Part shown: in pieces, positions 1 to 11,480 of the stretch
How positions within the stretch are numbered: the first letter of the stretch is position 1
How the letters are laid out: the number at the start of each line of letters is the position of its first letter
Origin: Kingdonia uniflora
Lineage: Eukaryota > Streptophyta > Magnoliopsida > Ranunculales > Circaeasteraceae
NCBI GenBank assembly: GCA_014058105.1
Contig: JACGCM010001504.1
Coordinates: 55,500 to 119,499, forward strand
Length of the DNA: 64,000 nucleotides
Direction: 5' to 3'
Made by a program: the position numbers and the translations under genes
Notes under the pieces: generated by a model
Told to the model about the DNA's origin: nothing
Seen by the model: only the letters and a program-made list of their open reading frames with translations
Databases searched by the model: none

Positions 1-430
1 ATTTCTCAAGCTTCTCAAGCTTTAATGGAGTCTCTTCAAACCCTAGCCTCTCTAAGGTTAAACTCACCAAAAGATAGTTTAACAAAATAACCTAAGTCCT
101 CTTTATATAGTAGAGGAGCAAAAATATAAGTAGTATGGATCTCGAGACAAAGCTTTAACATCTAAGGTAAACCTCGCGAAGCTCGTTCGAACAACTCCAA
201 GCTCGTTTGAATGACTTTGCGATAGTTGGTCTCCAACTCTAGAAACATAACATCTCGATCGAACGACATCAAAGCTCGTTCGAACGAGATTGACTCTTGG
301 GCCAAAATTCCAGTGAGTACAAGAGTTCGTTCGAACAACATCCAAGCTCGCTCGAACGAGATTAACTCTTGGGCCAAAATTTCAGGGAGTAAGAATGCTC
401 GTTCGAACGACTTCGACAATTTCCCAACTT
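1..430 (-). repeat. Partial LTR of a Ty3/gypsy-family element with TTCGAA palindrome array
   Basis: The stretch resembles the LTRs at 27899-28416 and 32920-33477 in layout: a block similar to 'aacctaagttc.ctttatata', a 'ctcgag' block, then repeated GTTCGAAC palindromes alternating with 'ctcttgggccaaaattccag' units. At least six palindrome-type boxes lie between 185 and 415. The order of blocks suggests minus orientation. Both ends are missing, one at the window edge and one after about 430 where similarity stops. It could be a solo or truncated LTR of a related family. The small ORFs here are chance readings through the palindromes. Confidence 0.55.
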
Positions 431-2465
431 TGATAATCCTTCAATTTAAGTTAATACCCAACATTATCATCTACGTGTGAAGAGGAGCTTGTGGGATTCA
501 AGATTGGTTTGCAAGTTTTGTTTATCTTTTCTTAAAGATCAAGGTATAACTTCAAAACCCCAAAAACTACATCAAAGTTCATAGATTTGTATGTTTAGAT
601 CTTTATCTAGGATGTTATATCTATCTATTATGCTTATGATTGTAATTTGATATAGAAAAGCACGGTGAATCCAATATTTTTTGGCCTAATCTAGGGTTTT
701 TTTAGGGATTTTTAAGTACTGATTTGAAAATATTAGGGTATTAAAAGGCCTATTTTGGTATATTCTTCCCTTTTCTAGGGTTTTCACATGTTTGGCCATT
801 TAATATCAATTTTTTGTGTGATTATGATTCGTTGTACTTTCCCGTGGGGAGAAATATTTTTTGCAATTTTCCAGGCCTTTGGGGAGGGGGGGGGAACTGC
901 TATTGGAAACTGACTAAACGGTGTTTTAATGTAAACAGTGAAGTGCTAACGTCACAGGGGTGAGACCCATGTGAGTCGCACGCTAGGGCTTTCTCTATGC
1001 ATACTGGCATTACTAGGGCAACCTACGTATAAGGCATGCTAAGGTTCCCACATGCCTGCATCAACAAATCAACGATGGTGTCACCGGGTCAGACCTAGTG
1101 AAACGTATTACCCCTAAAAAAACTGATGAATCAAGCACAATGCTGACTTAGCAGCATGGACCTACTGACAAGCTGACGTGGCGAGGACTAGTCAGACTTA
1201 CGTATCAAGTCAAGGGACCCCACTGATGATTTAACATGGACCCCACCATACTGACGTAGCAGAGCTAATTGATGATGCAGTTGAGGTCCTACTATTGACG
1301 TGGAGGGACACGTCACCATAGAACAAAACAAAATTAATTCAAAATTTGACACATGTCAGTCACACGAGTGGATTGATGTGTCGCTTACACATGAGTCACG
1401 TGCCAAGGGCGCAATCACACGTGCCAATGGCACAGACCCAAGTAAAGGGTGTACAACCATGCCAATGTACCCCTGCGCCTTTGTGCCACAATTCCCTGTA
1501 TCAACCATGCCACCATGACATCACATGCCAGATACGTGCTTTGAGTGTACAGCTCACACGACTGAGGGTGTATGGACCACGTACTGTGGTGAGGGACCAC
1601 ACCGGACCTGAATTGGATCATACCTGATCTAGTTTGGCATATCATATCATATCAGATCCAAACCCGATTATTTTTCATCCAAATTTTGAAAATTTAAAAA
1701 AAAAAAAATATATATATATATATATATTTAATATTGATTTTTTGTGTTTTTCTTTTAGAACTCATCCCCATGGGTGGACCCAATATTTTTAATTTTTCAG
1801 AAAAATATTTTTTAATTTTGGGTTGGGTGCATACTAATTTTCTATGACCCTACATATATAGGATATATGTAACACTCATTAATACCTATTTATAATTACG
1901 ACAGCTATATAGGATATTAAATATATGCCCCTAGGATACTAGTTTTTCTGATTAAGTATCTGAAATAACACAAAACCAAAAAACATATTCAGATATGACT
2001 AAGAGTAATAATTAAACAACATAAATGTCTAGGACATTACTTGGGGATCAATTGTGAATTGATATGAGTGTTGTTTCTAAAAACATTGATTCTTAGGAAC
2101 TCAAAGTTAAATTCACCCTCAGATCCCCTCTCTCACACTTTCTGATCCCTCTTCCATGGTCGACTTCAGTTCTTTACTGACCTTACCATGTATATAGCTA
2201 TAATTTCCATGCTTTTGAAAACTCATAGTTGGACTCTAAGTTTTATGTGTATCCTTTTCTTCATCTCATCCATTAATGGACCATCCAAAAAGGTCTTTGT
2301 ATTGTAGTGCATTCCTTGCCATTCTTTATTAAGCTAACTCCAAATAACTTACATCTTTACTGAAATTTAATTAAATTGGTTCTTCTTTTACTTCTTAGCT
2401 AAAGTATGGGACTATCCTGTGGAGTACTAGCTAGAATGAGGATCAATGAGCTTCTTAAGTAATAT
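431..2465. other. Intergenic sequence with no gene seen
   Basis: No coding feature is recognised. It holds a run of eight or more G around 888-895, loosely repeated boxes 'TGACGTGGC' / 'TGACGTAGC' / 'TGACGTGGAG' at about 1175-1310 that look like degraded internal repeats, three close 'atcat' units around 1637-1655, and an A-run followed by a (TA)n tract at about 1697-1728. The ORFs at 1300-1645 sit on both strands of the same repeated stretch and match no family known to me. Confidence 0.4.
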
Positions 2466-2862
2466 TGATGTGAATCATCTCTCATGATTGTTTCTCAGAT
2501 GTCATGGGTTATTTATATTTATATTCTTTTGATTCAAGCATTTCTTTGCTGGAGATGTTAAGTAGAATTTAGGGACTTGCTTGTTTAACCAACACAAGGT
2601 TAAAGATGAAGTTTTCCTAATTTTTGCAGATTTTTATTTGGATTAGAATTAGGGTTCCTAATTTTAAACACACTTGTGTTTCAATAAAAGGAGAGGCTAT
2701 AGACTATTGTTTTTTAGTTGTTGAAGTTAAAAATTAGGTTTCAGTTATTTCAGTTTGTGTTTTAGTTTATATTTTAGATTAAAACAAACTTTAATCTAGA
2801 ATTAGGTTTAAATTAGCGTAATAAACTTCTCAATATTACTTTTGCGTTGAGAGTTTATGTCA
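2466..2862 (+). repeat. 5' LTR
   Basis: This 397-bp LTR runs TG...CA and pairs with 4725-5128. It ends three bases before the TGGTATCAGAGC primer site. The copies differ by scattered substitutions and small indels. Confidence 0.85.
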
Positions 2863-3109
2863 AATTGGTATCAGAGCAATTTTCAATCTCTTAGGAAGTT
2901 AGTTTCAATCTCTAATAACGTCAATAAAAGATCCTACAAATGAACAACTCGCAAGACAAGTTATCGTTTTGTCCACCAAAGTTGATGGATTCGTCGATGA
3001 TTTGTTTAGAAAACTCGATTAAATTATGGATGGCCTCTTAGGTGTTCTCCAAAACCATTATTGATCCAGGAGGATCTAGACACTAAACCCCTTAGAGATA
3101 GACAAAAGG

Positions 3110-3235
3110 TGAAGTCTGCTCGAATAGACATTTGTTTTATTCGAACAGAGACTATTTTGCCTAGTCTATTCGAATAGACTTTTGAGTCTATTTGAATAAA
3201 CTATGTTTTGAGTAGTCTATTCAAATAGACTTTTG
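3110..3235 (+). repeat. TTCGAA-type palindrome cluster inside the LTR element
   Basis: Several boxes of the type AGTCTATTCGAATAGACT occur in about 125 bp, some with one or two changes (for example 'agtctattcaaatagact'). The same kind of box recurs at 34537-34700 near the start of a copia element. A GTTCGAAC version fills the gypsy LTRs. Confidence 0.7.
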
Positions 3236-4724
3236 GGTCGTCCAAAAACATCAAACACTTTGCAACCTCCAAAGATCGCAACCGATCGAAACCCCATCAA
3301 AGGAGTATTTTCTAACGTTCAAGAAAACCTTACGACAGGAGTTGTATCCCCAATCGAAGTCCGGTCTAAAACTTCGGTTGGGAAGAGAAAACCAACTAGC
3401 TTTTGTATACACATCAAGAAAAGATGAAGATGAAAATCACCGTGGTGAAGGACAACGATACATCGTGAAGGGGCAACGTTAAGAACCTTCACCGGAGTCT
3501 AGGGTGACCTTCATATTATAATTTTCACTAAAATTGTGGCTGGATTTCTGAACCCCACAGGTGTTCTTATAGATTTTGTGATGGGGAGAGGGATAGTCTT
3601 AGGGACAATAGGCAATATCAGTGAGATTGAACCCAGAGCTGGGATAATTTTTGACCCCACAACAGTGTCGGACGGCGTAAGAAATATTGCTAGAACCAAT
3701 GAGCAGAGATTCAAAGCTTTGACAATGGCGGCCTTAACAATTTAGGTTACAAGAAAGCAATGTCTCACATGGTTCCAAGCCGGGAATAATCAACACCAAA
3801 ACGAGTCTCCACGATCCCAAAATCAAGGCTTAGAGTTTTACCATCAACTGAGTTTCGAAGTAATCAAACCCGAGTTGCAATATCGTGACTTGAGTTGTTG
3901 GGACTACATTAAAAATAAGAATGATGTAAGTAATGGAGAAAGGGGTATAAGAATAGAAGGTGATGTCACTACAAAGAGGGTATGCACTTTTAAAGATATG
4001 AGGTTAGGTTTTCCCACCCAAAAGCAAATCAAAATCGTGTTATAGATATGTATTCGTGAGGAAGAAAGAAAAGTGGATGATACAGTAAAAGAAGGTTTGT
4101 CATATCTCTTAAACACACCTTCCATCTCATCTCTTAAGTGATCAGCTCCAGCTGTGAGTGTTGGCCACGTGCATCCAATGCTTCAGCAGCCCATTTCAGC
4201 AAACACAAGTGGCTAATATTCTCAGCTAACTCCAGCCATTTCATCTTCTCCAGCCCATACTTAACTCAATCCAGTAGCTCCAAACCTAGTTTGCACCAAC
4301 ACGTGCGCCTCACACAAACCACCACCTGCATTCAAATCACGTGTCCAACCAAGCTTCAAGGAATCATATTTTTACACAGGATTATGAAACTTTCCCACTA
4401 GTTAATTGGGACAAACCCCCAATATTAGACGAGTATCCAGATGATGTCATTATAAAAGAGTATGTTGATCCATTTTGGGAGAGCTTCTTAGTTAATTTTT
4501 AGAAGAGGATACCATGGCTTACTTAATTTTTAAACGTTCTTTAATATAGGGATATTGGTGACAACATCGTACCCATACACTTGGAAACGACTAGGGGTTA
4601 CAGAAAATTATGAAGCAAATTTTCATGTTTGAAGACGAGTATGCCACAACATAGAAGTTCAAGTTCCGTGGTGTTTAAAAACTTGTCAATTTCATGGTCG
4701 AAATCTTCTGAAGACGGAGGGATT

Positions 4725-5128
4725 TGATGTGAATCATTTTTTATGATTGTTTCTCACATATCATGAGTTATTTATATTTGTGTTCTTTTGATTCAAGCCT
4801 CTCTATTGCTGGAGATACAAAGTAGAGTTTAGGGACTTGCTTGTTTAACCAACTCAATGTTAAAGATGAAGTTTCCCCAATTTTAGTAGATTTCTATTTG
4901 AATTACAATTAGGGTTTCTAATTTTAAACCCTTTTTGTGTTCTATAAAAAGGGATGCCATGCTCTATTGTTTTTTAGTTGTTGAAGTTGAAGTTAAGAAT
5001 TAGGTTTCAGTTATTTCAGCTTGTGCTTTAGTTTATGTTTTAGATTATAAGAAACCCTAATCTTGAATTAGATCTAAATTAACGCAAAAGACTTCTCAAT
5101 TTTGTTTCCGCGTTAAGAGTATACGTCA
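4725..5128 (+). repeat. 3' LTR
   Basis: This 404-bp partner of 2466-2862 follows a purine tract directly and ends GTCA before the target duplication TATAT. Confidence 0.85.
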
Positions 5129-5149
5129 TATATCCTCAAACCTACTTCC

Positions 5150-6164
5150 AATAAACTTGCATGGTACAGTCTGCTGATGACAGTTGGTGGAGGGTGTACT
5201 TGCTTGTTGTCGTATTAACAACTATGGCATGGACGATACGAATCCATCTCAATATCTATATAACTTTTGTATTCAGCCAGTGCTCAATTTTCATCTTTTA
5301 GTTTAAGAAAATAATTTATTTTCTGGAAATTTATTAATTTTTTTTATAGCTAGCATCCCAGTTTTGATTCCATTTTATTCTACTATGCAATACTTTGCTT
5401 AGTTGTGTTTAGTTTGTGAGAATATTCTTCGAAATGATGAACTTATTACGTAGAATTTATTCAATATTTTCTTTCTCTGAAAATTAAAAATCTGTTTGGA
5501 GTACAAAACCTGATGGAAGACCATCCTGCTCTGTTTGGAAATACAAGCAGGAATGGTGTTCAACTACCATAGATGTTTTGGCACTACTTCGATACATGAC
5601 AATGTGTATCAATATATTTTTTACTAAGGAGATAATAGAAAATGGTTATTCATTTATATGATGATATAGGCCATTTTTTCAATCGTTCCCACGAGAAGGA
5701 AGTCTATTTTCCATGTCAATACTTCAATTTTTCCAAGAAAAATTGGCTTATTTTATTGTGTTAACCTTTCAATCCTACAACTGTGGCAGGAAGCTTATAG
5801 AGGATGGACCTCTGCTCTTATATGGATTATAGTATTTCACAGTGCTCAGAGAGAGATACAAGAAAGATATCGTTATAGCATTGACTACGTCTTGGCCTTC
5901 TACTTTGGCATATTTTTGTGGAAGATAACTGGTTTTCTCTTATCTGCTAAGGATTTGTTAGCTCAAAAAGATTCAAGGCCCTCTACTTCAAGCTACAAAA
6001 GATGCAGCTGTGGACAAGGTAAGAAATCTACAGGAAGGGGTTGAGTCGAGCGATGAAAGTAACCAAGAAGCTTCACTAAAGACTATTTTATATGGTTGTA
6101 GCATCATCTTATTGGCCATTGTCATTGTTATTGTGACATTGGTGACTACAAGCGATGGTTAAAC
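5150..6164 (+). pseudogene. Debris of an unidentified membrane-protein gene
   Basis: Two or three exon-like open stretches lie on the plus strand. One at about 5158-5290 encodes a hydrophobic segment (around 'VYLLVVVLTTMAW'). Another at about 5791-6020 encodes a tryptophan- and tyrosine-rich stretch ending 'LAFYFGIFLWKITGF'. A third at about 5985-6162, in a different frame, reads an acidic linker, then a strongly hydrophobic tail (around 'IILLAIVIVIVTLV') and a stop at 6160-6162. Frame changes and stops separate them. The H...D spacing in the second segment vaguely recalls PAP2-type phosphatases, but I cannot assign a family. It lies just outside the Helitron and ends where the ASR-block flank begins. 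Confidence 0.3.
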
Positions 6165-6251
6165 TTCATATTCCACTGTTAAACTCCTTATTCCACGATT
6201 TGCTAGTGTCAATAGATAATCGCCTTATTCCACTGTTTGATAGTGTCAACA
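6165..6251 (+). repeat. Left part of ASR-block flank, split by the Helitron
   Basis: It contains 'ttattccacgatttg..agtgtcaatagataatc' and 'ccttattccactgtttgatagtgtcaaca'. The same arrangement occurs at 18593-18672 and 46493-46587, the flanks of ASR blocks 2 and 3. Its continuation is found 10.16 kb away, at 16409 onward. The last base, A at 6251, is the host A of the Helitron target. Confidence 0.85.
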
Positions 6252-6941
6252 TCTATACTACTAAAGGAAAAGTAATAGAATGAGACCCGATCTCGCCCGT
6301 CAATCCGAATCCCCAACACAAACTTAGAAATATCAAAGCCTATCTTTATAACCTTAAAATGAGGAGCCATTGGATGTATTCGGCCAAAATCATTAAAAAC
6401 CAATATTTTTTGCCTGCCTAATTTACTATTCTCAATTATTAACTTTTAGTCTAAAATAGGTATACAAAATTGTCATATTTGAATTGTTAGAGGGTAGTAT
6501 TGTATTCCTCATTTGTGCCCCTGCCAAAAACACCAATAAAATTAAATCAGGATGGGTATTTATGTAGTTTCATTGAACTAATTTTGATATTTATACTACT
6601 CACCTCCTAAGCCTCAAACTACAGTTTACTCGTATCAACCTCTCCAGCTCCGAATACCTCTATTTTGCGAAATCGGGGAACTTATAAAAAGTAAATTGGG
6701 AGGAGTCAGGGTTCTGGTATGGAATCAATTAAAGTTATGGTGTTATTGGTTCGTTCAATCATTATCTCTAAAGATCAAACAATTTTTAAAATAATCCTAA
6801 ATTCAAAATAAGTAAATCAAATCCAACGACACACAAATATCATGTAAGTAATCGAATATTTGTTTCATATAAGTTAGATTGATGTTTTTTCGTTTGATTT
6901 TGTGTTTTTTAGGTTTAATATTGACCTAATCGAGTAAAATT

Positions 6942-6957
6942 GGGTATTTCTGCAGAT
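6942..6957 (+). repeat. Left target-site duplication of the TOC1 retrocopy
   Basis: GGGTATTTCTGCAGAT matches 9352-9367 (GGGTGTTTCTGCAAAT) at 14 of 16 positions. The pair brackets an intronless gene copy ending in an A-rich tail. Confidence 0.75.
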
Positions 6958-7135
6958 TAGCAGATGTACTAACATGCGCCCTCACCTCACTCCTGAAAGA
7001 GAGTAGTTTGATACTTTGGGAGCTAATACTGTGGGATTCAATTTTGGGTCTTTGTAAGTTTGGATTTGCTCTAAATATGGAGTAATTTGATGAAGAGACT
7101 AGAGAGGGTTTGGATTGAATCGAGGTGTTGCTGAG

Positions 7136-8710
7136 ATGGAGAGTAATATTAATGACAATAAGGAGGAGAGTAGTAATAACCCCTTTGTTGATCGAAGTAA
7201 AGTTTGAATTCTTTTGTGCTATAACGATGCGTAAAGCTCTGGGGAAGTTCTTGCACTTCATTCTAATTGTTACTATCAAGTGACATCAGTGAGAAGACCA
7301 AGACAAGTAGTCAATGCCCTTAATATGGAGGGACCTGATATCGATATCATACTGACCGAAGTTAACCTTCCAATTGCCAAAGGCTTGAAGATGTTGAAGT
7401 ACATCATGCGGGATAAGAACTTACGATGCATTCCCATCATTATGATGGTTGCTCAAGATAAGGTTTCTACTTTTATCAAGTGTTTGAGATTAGGGGCAGC
7501 TAACTATCTTGTGATGACGTTATGCACCAATGAGCTCTTAAACTTATGGACTCACATGTGGAGAAGAGGACGAATGCATGGACTAACATAGAAGAAGATC
7601 TTGAATTATGACTTTGATTTGGTTGCATCAGATCCCAGTGTTGCTAATACAAACAGCACAACCCTATTCTCTGACGACACAGATGACAAGTCGTGAAAAA
7701 GTTACTTCCCAGATGTGAACATGTGGTCTCATCGAGAAGAGGAGTCCAACGACGCGGTATCTATGAAGCCTTTAATGAGGAGTTCATTCGAATATCACCC
7801 TAATGTACCTAGGCCGATTGAGCAAATAGGAAATTTTATCTCATTTCATAAGAAAAGCCAACTGAAAATTGGTGAATCTTCAGCATTCCTTACTTATGTT
7901 AAATCAAGTATTCCTCAAAGAATATCTGAAAGGGTTGGCTATGTTGATGGAAGTGCTGCTAAGCCGGACCATTCAAGAAAGAAAAAAAATCTATCACCAT
8001 CTAAGCAAGTTGGTGCGGATGCCCAGAGACATAAATTTTTGATATACAGGAGAATTACTCTGGAAATGGTCTTCCGGGCAGTGGAAGTGGTCCAGAGACA
8101 ACTTATGTTGAGAGGTGTACTCTAGTTACATCAGAGTTTCCACAAGGAAAAAACTCTAGCGAGGAACAAGTTCCTAAGGTACCGATGCATGAAAGCAATA
8201 ATGCTCAAGTTAATCCTTCGGGGGTAGCACCACTCACTCATTTACCCTATTATATGTCGAAGATGATGAATCAAGTTATGATGTCTCAATTATATCAGGC
8301 AAATCTTCTTAACTTTCCAAAGCATGCCACTTCGACCATGATGCCTCACTACAATTCCATCCCACAATGTCCACCGCATTTACCTATCTTTTCATATTTG
8401 TGTCCAACCGGGAGGAGGTGTAGGTCAAATATCTGTCGGCCAAGTATGGTCCACAATCGCAATATCATCTTCGATTGAGGTGAAACCAACTCGAGTTGAA
8501 AGAAGAGAAGCTGCACTCACGAAGTTTAGGCAAAAGAGAAAAGATCGTTGTTTCGAAAAGAAGATTAGGTACATCAATCGGAAGCGACTTGCTGAGAGGA
8601 GGCCTTGTGTAAGAAGATAGTTTGTGAGATAGATGAATGGTGTAGACGTTGATCTTAATGGCTGGCCTGCTACTATTGAAAATTTTGAGGAAGAGGAGGA
8701 ACTTGTTTAA
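7136..8710 (+). pseudogene. TOC1: Processed pseudogene of TOC1/PRR1 (pseudo-response regulator)
   Basis: TOC1/PRR1 is an evening component of the plant circadian clock, a nuclear protein with an N-terminal pseudo-receiver domain and a C-terminal CCT domain. The copy starts at ATG 7136. A single frame encodes the receiver region to about 7590 ('GPDIDIILTEV', 'KGLKMLKYIMRDK', 'LRLGAANYL', 'NELLNLWTHMWRR'), with in-frame stops at about 7205, 7238 and 7589. It continues through 'ILNYDFDLVASDP' to about 7690. Middle-region segments lie at 7715-8125 and 8185-8470. The CCT domain lies at about 8486-8620 ('[17 protein letters not shown]', '[16 protein letters not shown]'), then an acidic tail and stop at 8708-8710. 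Functional TOC1 genes have several introns and this copy has none. With the flanking duplication and A-rich tail it is a retrocopy. Several stops and frameshifts make it non-functional. Confidence 0.9.
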
Positions 8711-8852
8711 CTTGAGGGTGATGCCTAGGGATATTGATATTGAGTGAGGCCATGGTTTATTGAGGAGGAGCACTTCCATTTTTGGTAATGCTTCCATATT
8801 GGATGTATGCAGATTAGCTAATTTGTGATGATTCACTTTGATGTACAATTAT

Positions 8853-8999
8853 TCCATTACTATCAGAGAAGAGGGAAAGAGTAACTGATGTGAGATAAGA
8901 GCAATGCTTAAAGAAATATGCCTAGTATGTCCATTACCGTCAGAGAAGAGGGAGAGAGTAACTGATGTGAGATAAGAGCAATGCTTGAAAGAAATATGC
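8853..8999 (+). repeat. Tandem duplication in the retrocopy 3' untranslated part
   Basis: A unit of about 70 bp (8853-8920) containing 'gtaactgatgtgagataag' recurs at 8931-8999 with a 78-bp period and a few substitutions. Confidence 0.8.
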
Positions 9000-9330
9000 A
9001 TGCGCTTCCTTTGTCTGGTGAAAGTTGTATTGTTTCTTATCAAGGTTTGAGCATACATGACATGCTCCTCTTACCCACAAGTGAAGATGGTCTGGCGTAC
9101 GGCATGATGGTGTGTTAATGAAGTCTACATGAGAAAAAAATGAATGTTTAGTCCTGTGTATTATTTTGGAGTGAAATTGCTTATGGCATGCTTATATTTT
9201 TGTAACCCCAGTTCTTTTCCCGGCTTATTTTGCTTTCACCAACAGTGAATCTGTGTACCTCAACTGGCATAGTAACATTTCCTTATGTTGTTGGATCGTA
9301 CGATGCCCTGAATGAGAATGTCTTTTATCG

Positions 9331-9367
9331 ATAAAAAGAAAAGAAAAAAAAGGGTGTTTCTGCAAAT
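9331..9367 (+). repeat. A-rich tail and right target duplication of the TOC1 retrocopy
   Basis: The tract 'ataaaaagaaaagaaaaaaa' ending at about 9351 is read as a decayed poly(A) tail. It is followed at once by GGGTGTTTCTGCAAAT (9352-9367), the partner of 6942-6957. The inserted segment is thus 6958-9351, about 2.39 kb, including roughly 180 bp upstream of the ATG and 640 bp after the stop. Confidence 0.75.
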
Positions 9368-9970
9368 CTGGTGAAATGTTGGTTTATTCAAGGTTTCAGT
9401 TTGATGAAACAATTAATGAGGGGATGGAACAAGCTTCCAGAGCTTTTGGAGGTCAAGATGATTTGGGGTTTGTCATGAACCTAGGTCTGATAATTTGCTC
9501 ACTTCGTCTACTTTTATGAAGCTTAAAAAGTGCTTCTTTAATAAGGCTACTAAGAATTATACACTATGCAGGTGTGCTCTCTCTCTCAAACCTTATATAT
9601 TTGACTTATATACATGTTGGAGTATCATCTTAGCTTCCTATCATCTCTTATTTTGTGTATGAACTTCATAAATAATTTCATTTAACTTCCAGTTGCATTT
9701 ATTTGAATGTTGCATTGTTAAGTGGTCTAGGTCTTACTTGGAGTTGTTTAATAATAATTATTACATAAATCGCAATCAAAAAGAACTTCATTTATGATAC
9801 AAATTGAAGACTCCTCTCTCTTTCTTCGTACTTCTTCTTAACTCTCCTCAGCCCCAAATTACAAATTGAAGCCCTAACTTCTTCGATTTTGCTCCAAATA
9901 GATAACCCTTACTGCAAATCACCATCCCCAAATCAAAATTCCTTTGTGGGTTGTTGTTCAGAGCTTCATT
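9368..9970. other. Helitron interior with one exon-like segment
   Basis: An open stretch at about 9395-9575 (around 'NEGMEQASRAFGGQDDLGF') ends at a possible donor 'caggtgtgct', but I do not recognise it. The rest is AT-rich without coding signs. Confidence 0.25.
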
Positions 9971-9978
9971 TGGAAACA

Positions 9979-10077
9979 ATGGCGATGGCGTTGAAGCCAA
10001 TCTTCTCAAACCTTACAAAAGTACTTCCATTAAAGCCCAATTCACTTCCTTCCCTCTCAAGATTTCTCTCCTCTTAA
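9979..10077 (+). pseudogene. Short ORF resembling an organelle-targeting first exon
   Basis: ATG 9979 opens 32 codons to TAA 10075-10077. The peptide (MAMALKPIFSNLTK..., ending SLSRFLSS) is rich in Ser, Leu and Lys/Arg and lacks acidic residues, like a mitochondrial or plastid presequence. It is preceded by a CT-rich leader (about 9810-9880) typical of a 5' untranslated region and followed by 'aagtaagttc', a donor-like site. It could be the captured first exon of a nuclear gene for an organellar protein. No downstream exon is identified. Confidence 0.35.
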
Positions 10078-10470
10078 TACATAAGTAAGTTCTTTCTCCT
10101 CTTCTTAGGGTTTTTTTTCTCTTGATTTTCTGATGTTGCTGTTGTTGCTTCAATAGTTAAGTTTGGTTAATGTTATAGTGAAGTTTGGATTTTCCCCTCA
10201 GAAGACCTTGATCCTTGTACTTCCCATATAACGTAGCCAGCTACATATAGTTTGCATTAGTCAATCCGCTGTACCAACCAAAATGATAAATACTGCATTA
10301 AGTACTTTAAAGAAAAAATTAATATAAAAAGCAAACAGGAAAGCTTAACTATGATACAAATAAACTCAAAGCAAAAAAGGGACTAAAGAAGTGAGAAGAG
10401 AACATGGTACCATTGTGATGTAATATTGACAATCAGCAGAACCTTCTCCTTGTATGTACTTAGGTCCACA

Positions 10471-10745
10471 ATTACATTGACTTAATAAATAGAGCTTGCA
10501 CTACATTATTATAAAAACGTTTAGAATTATACTGACTTATCAATAGAGCATCAACTACATTACAAAAGCTACCACAATCACATTGAATTGATAAATAGCT
10601 TACACCACATTATTTCAAAAATGTCTAGAATTACATTGACTTGATCAATGGATCATCAACTACATTACAAAAACTACCACAGTTACATTAACTTGATAAA
10701 TAGAGCTTACACTATATTATTACAAAAATGTCCAGAATAACATTG
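10471..10745 (+). repeat. Tandem repeat, about 53-bp unit, five to six copies
   Basis: Units starting 'attacattgacttgat(a)aat' recur at about 10471, 10526, 10577, 10630, 10683 and 10737. Alternate units are more alike ('catcaactacattacaaaa' against 'cttacaccacattattt'), so the higher-order repeat is a dimer of about 106 bp. It lies inside the Helitron. Confidence 0.8.
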
Positions 10746-11480
10746 ATATAAAACACCCACACACATTGATGAAATAAAAACAAAAGCAGTAAATACAATA
10801 AAAAAAATGGATGGCGAATACATACCAAACGGACAAATAGAAGAAAAGATACATTGGTAAATAAACTCCTCCATCTGATCCCCTTGGTTCAAAGTATTAG
10901 TGATCCTATAAATAAGATATAAAAGTGTAGAGTTTTGAGGAGAGTGGAAGAGAGAGTAATATTTAGGAATTTAAAAGATATATAGGGATCAACTAAACTA
11001 GTTCCCTACCATCTAATGCGGGTCTAAATAAATAAATGTGTGGGATACACACCTACCATTACTATATATTGCCAAAAAACTTTTAAAAGATAAAAAAATT
11101 AATTTATTATTTTATTATATTGTGATAATTTTTTGTGCAACTATTGTATACACAAACTACAGAGTAACTGAAATTATGGAAGGTATACCCTATATTATTA
11201 ACTTTCATCACTTCATGGAAATAACACATCTATTGGCCAACAACTGAACAACATCACAAATATTTGGCCCAACCGATATATCGACCAATGTTGTCAATTT
11301 TAACCTTACTTAAATCTAATACCCTTTATATCTTAAGAAAACACAGCAGACAAGAACTCCATAAATCTTATAAATAAAGAAGTCCAACTATTTTCGTATC
11401 TTAAAAATGCTTTGGGTTGATCATTACAATGTGCATTACTAAGACTGTAAATAACTGCTTCATTTACAGAAATCTTGCAG
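10746..11480. other. Helitron interior with no gene seen
   Basis: AT-rich sequence. Short ORFs at 10707-10892 and 11038-11247 show no family features and are taken as chance. Confidence 0.4.

Larger units (their letters stand above)
2466..5128 (+). mobile_element. Non-autonomous LTR retrotransposon, 2.66 kb
   Basis: Two direct repeats of about 400 bp (2466-2862 and 4725-5128) both begin TGATGTGAATCA and end GTCA. Immediately inside the left repeat is TGGTATCAGAGC (2866-2877), a primer binding site complementary to initiator Met-tRNA. A purine-rich tract (GACGGAGGGA) precedes the right repeat. The flanks are AATAT (2461-2465) and TATAT (5129-5133), a 5-bp target duplication with one mismatch. 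The 1.86-kb interior has only short ORFs and no reverse transcriptase, protease or integrase motifs. The first 150 bp of the interior may be gag-like, but stops interrupt it. Mobility would therefore have depended on proteins from another element. Confidence 0.85.

Noticed and set aside
226..480. Overlapping ORFs on both strands at the window start
   Set aside because: They read through palindromic GTTCGAAC boxes, which are open in several frames by symmetry.
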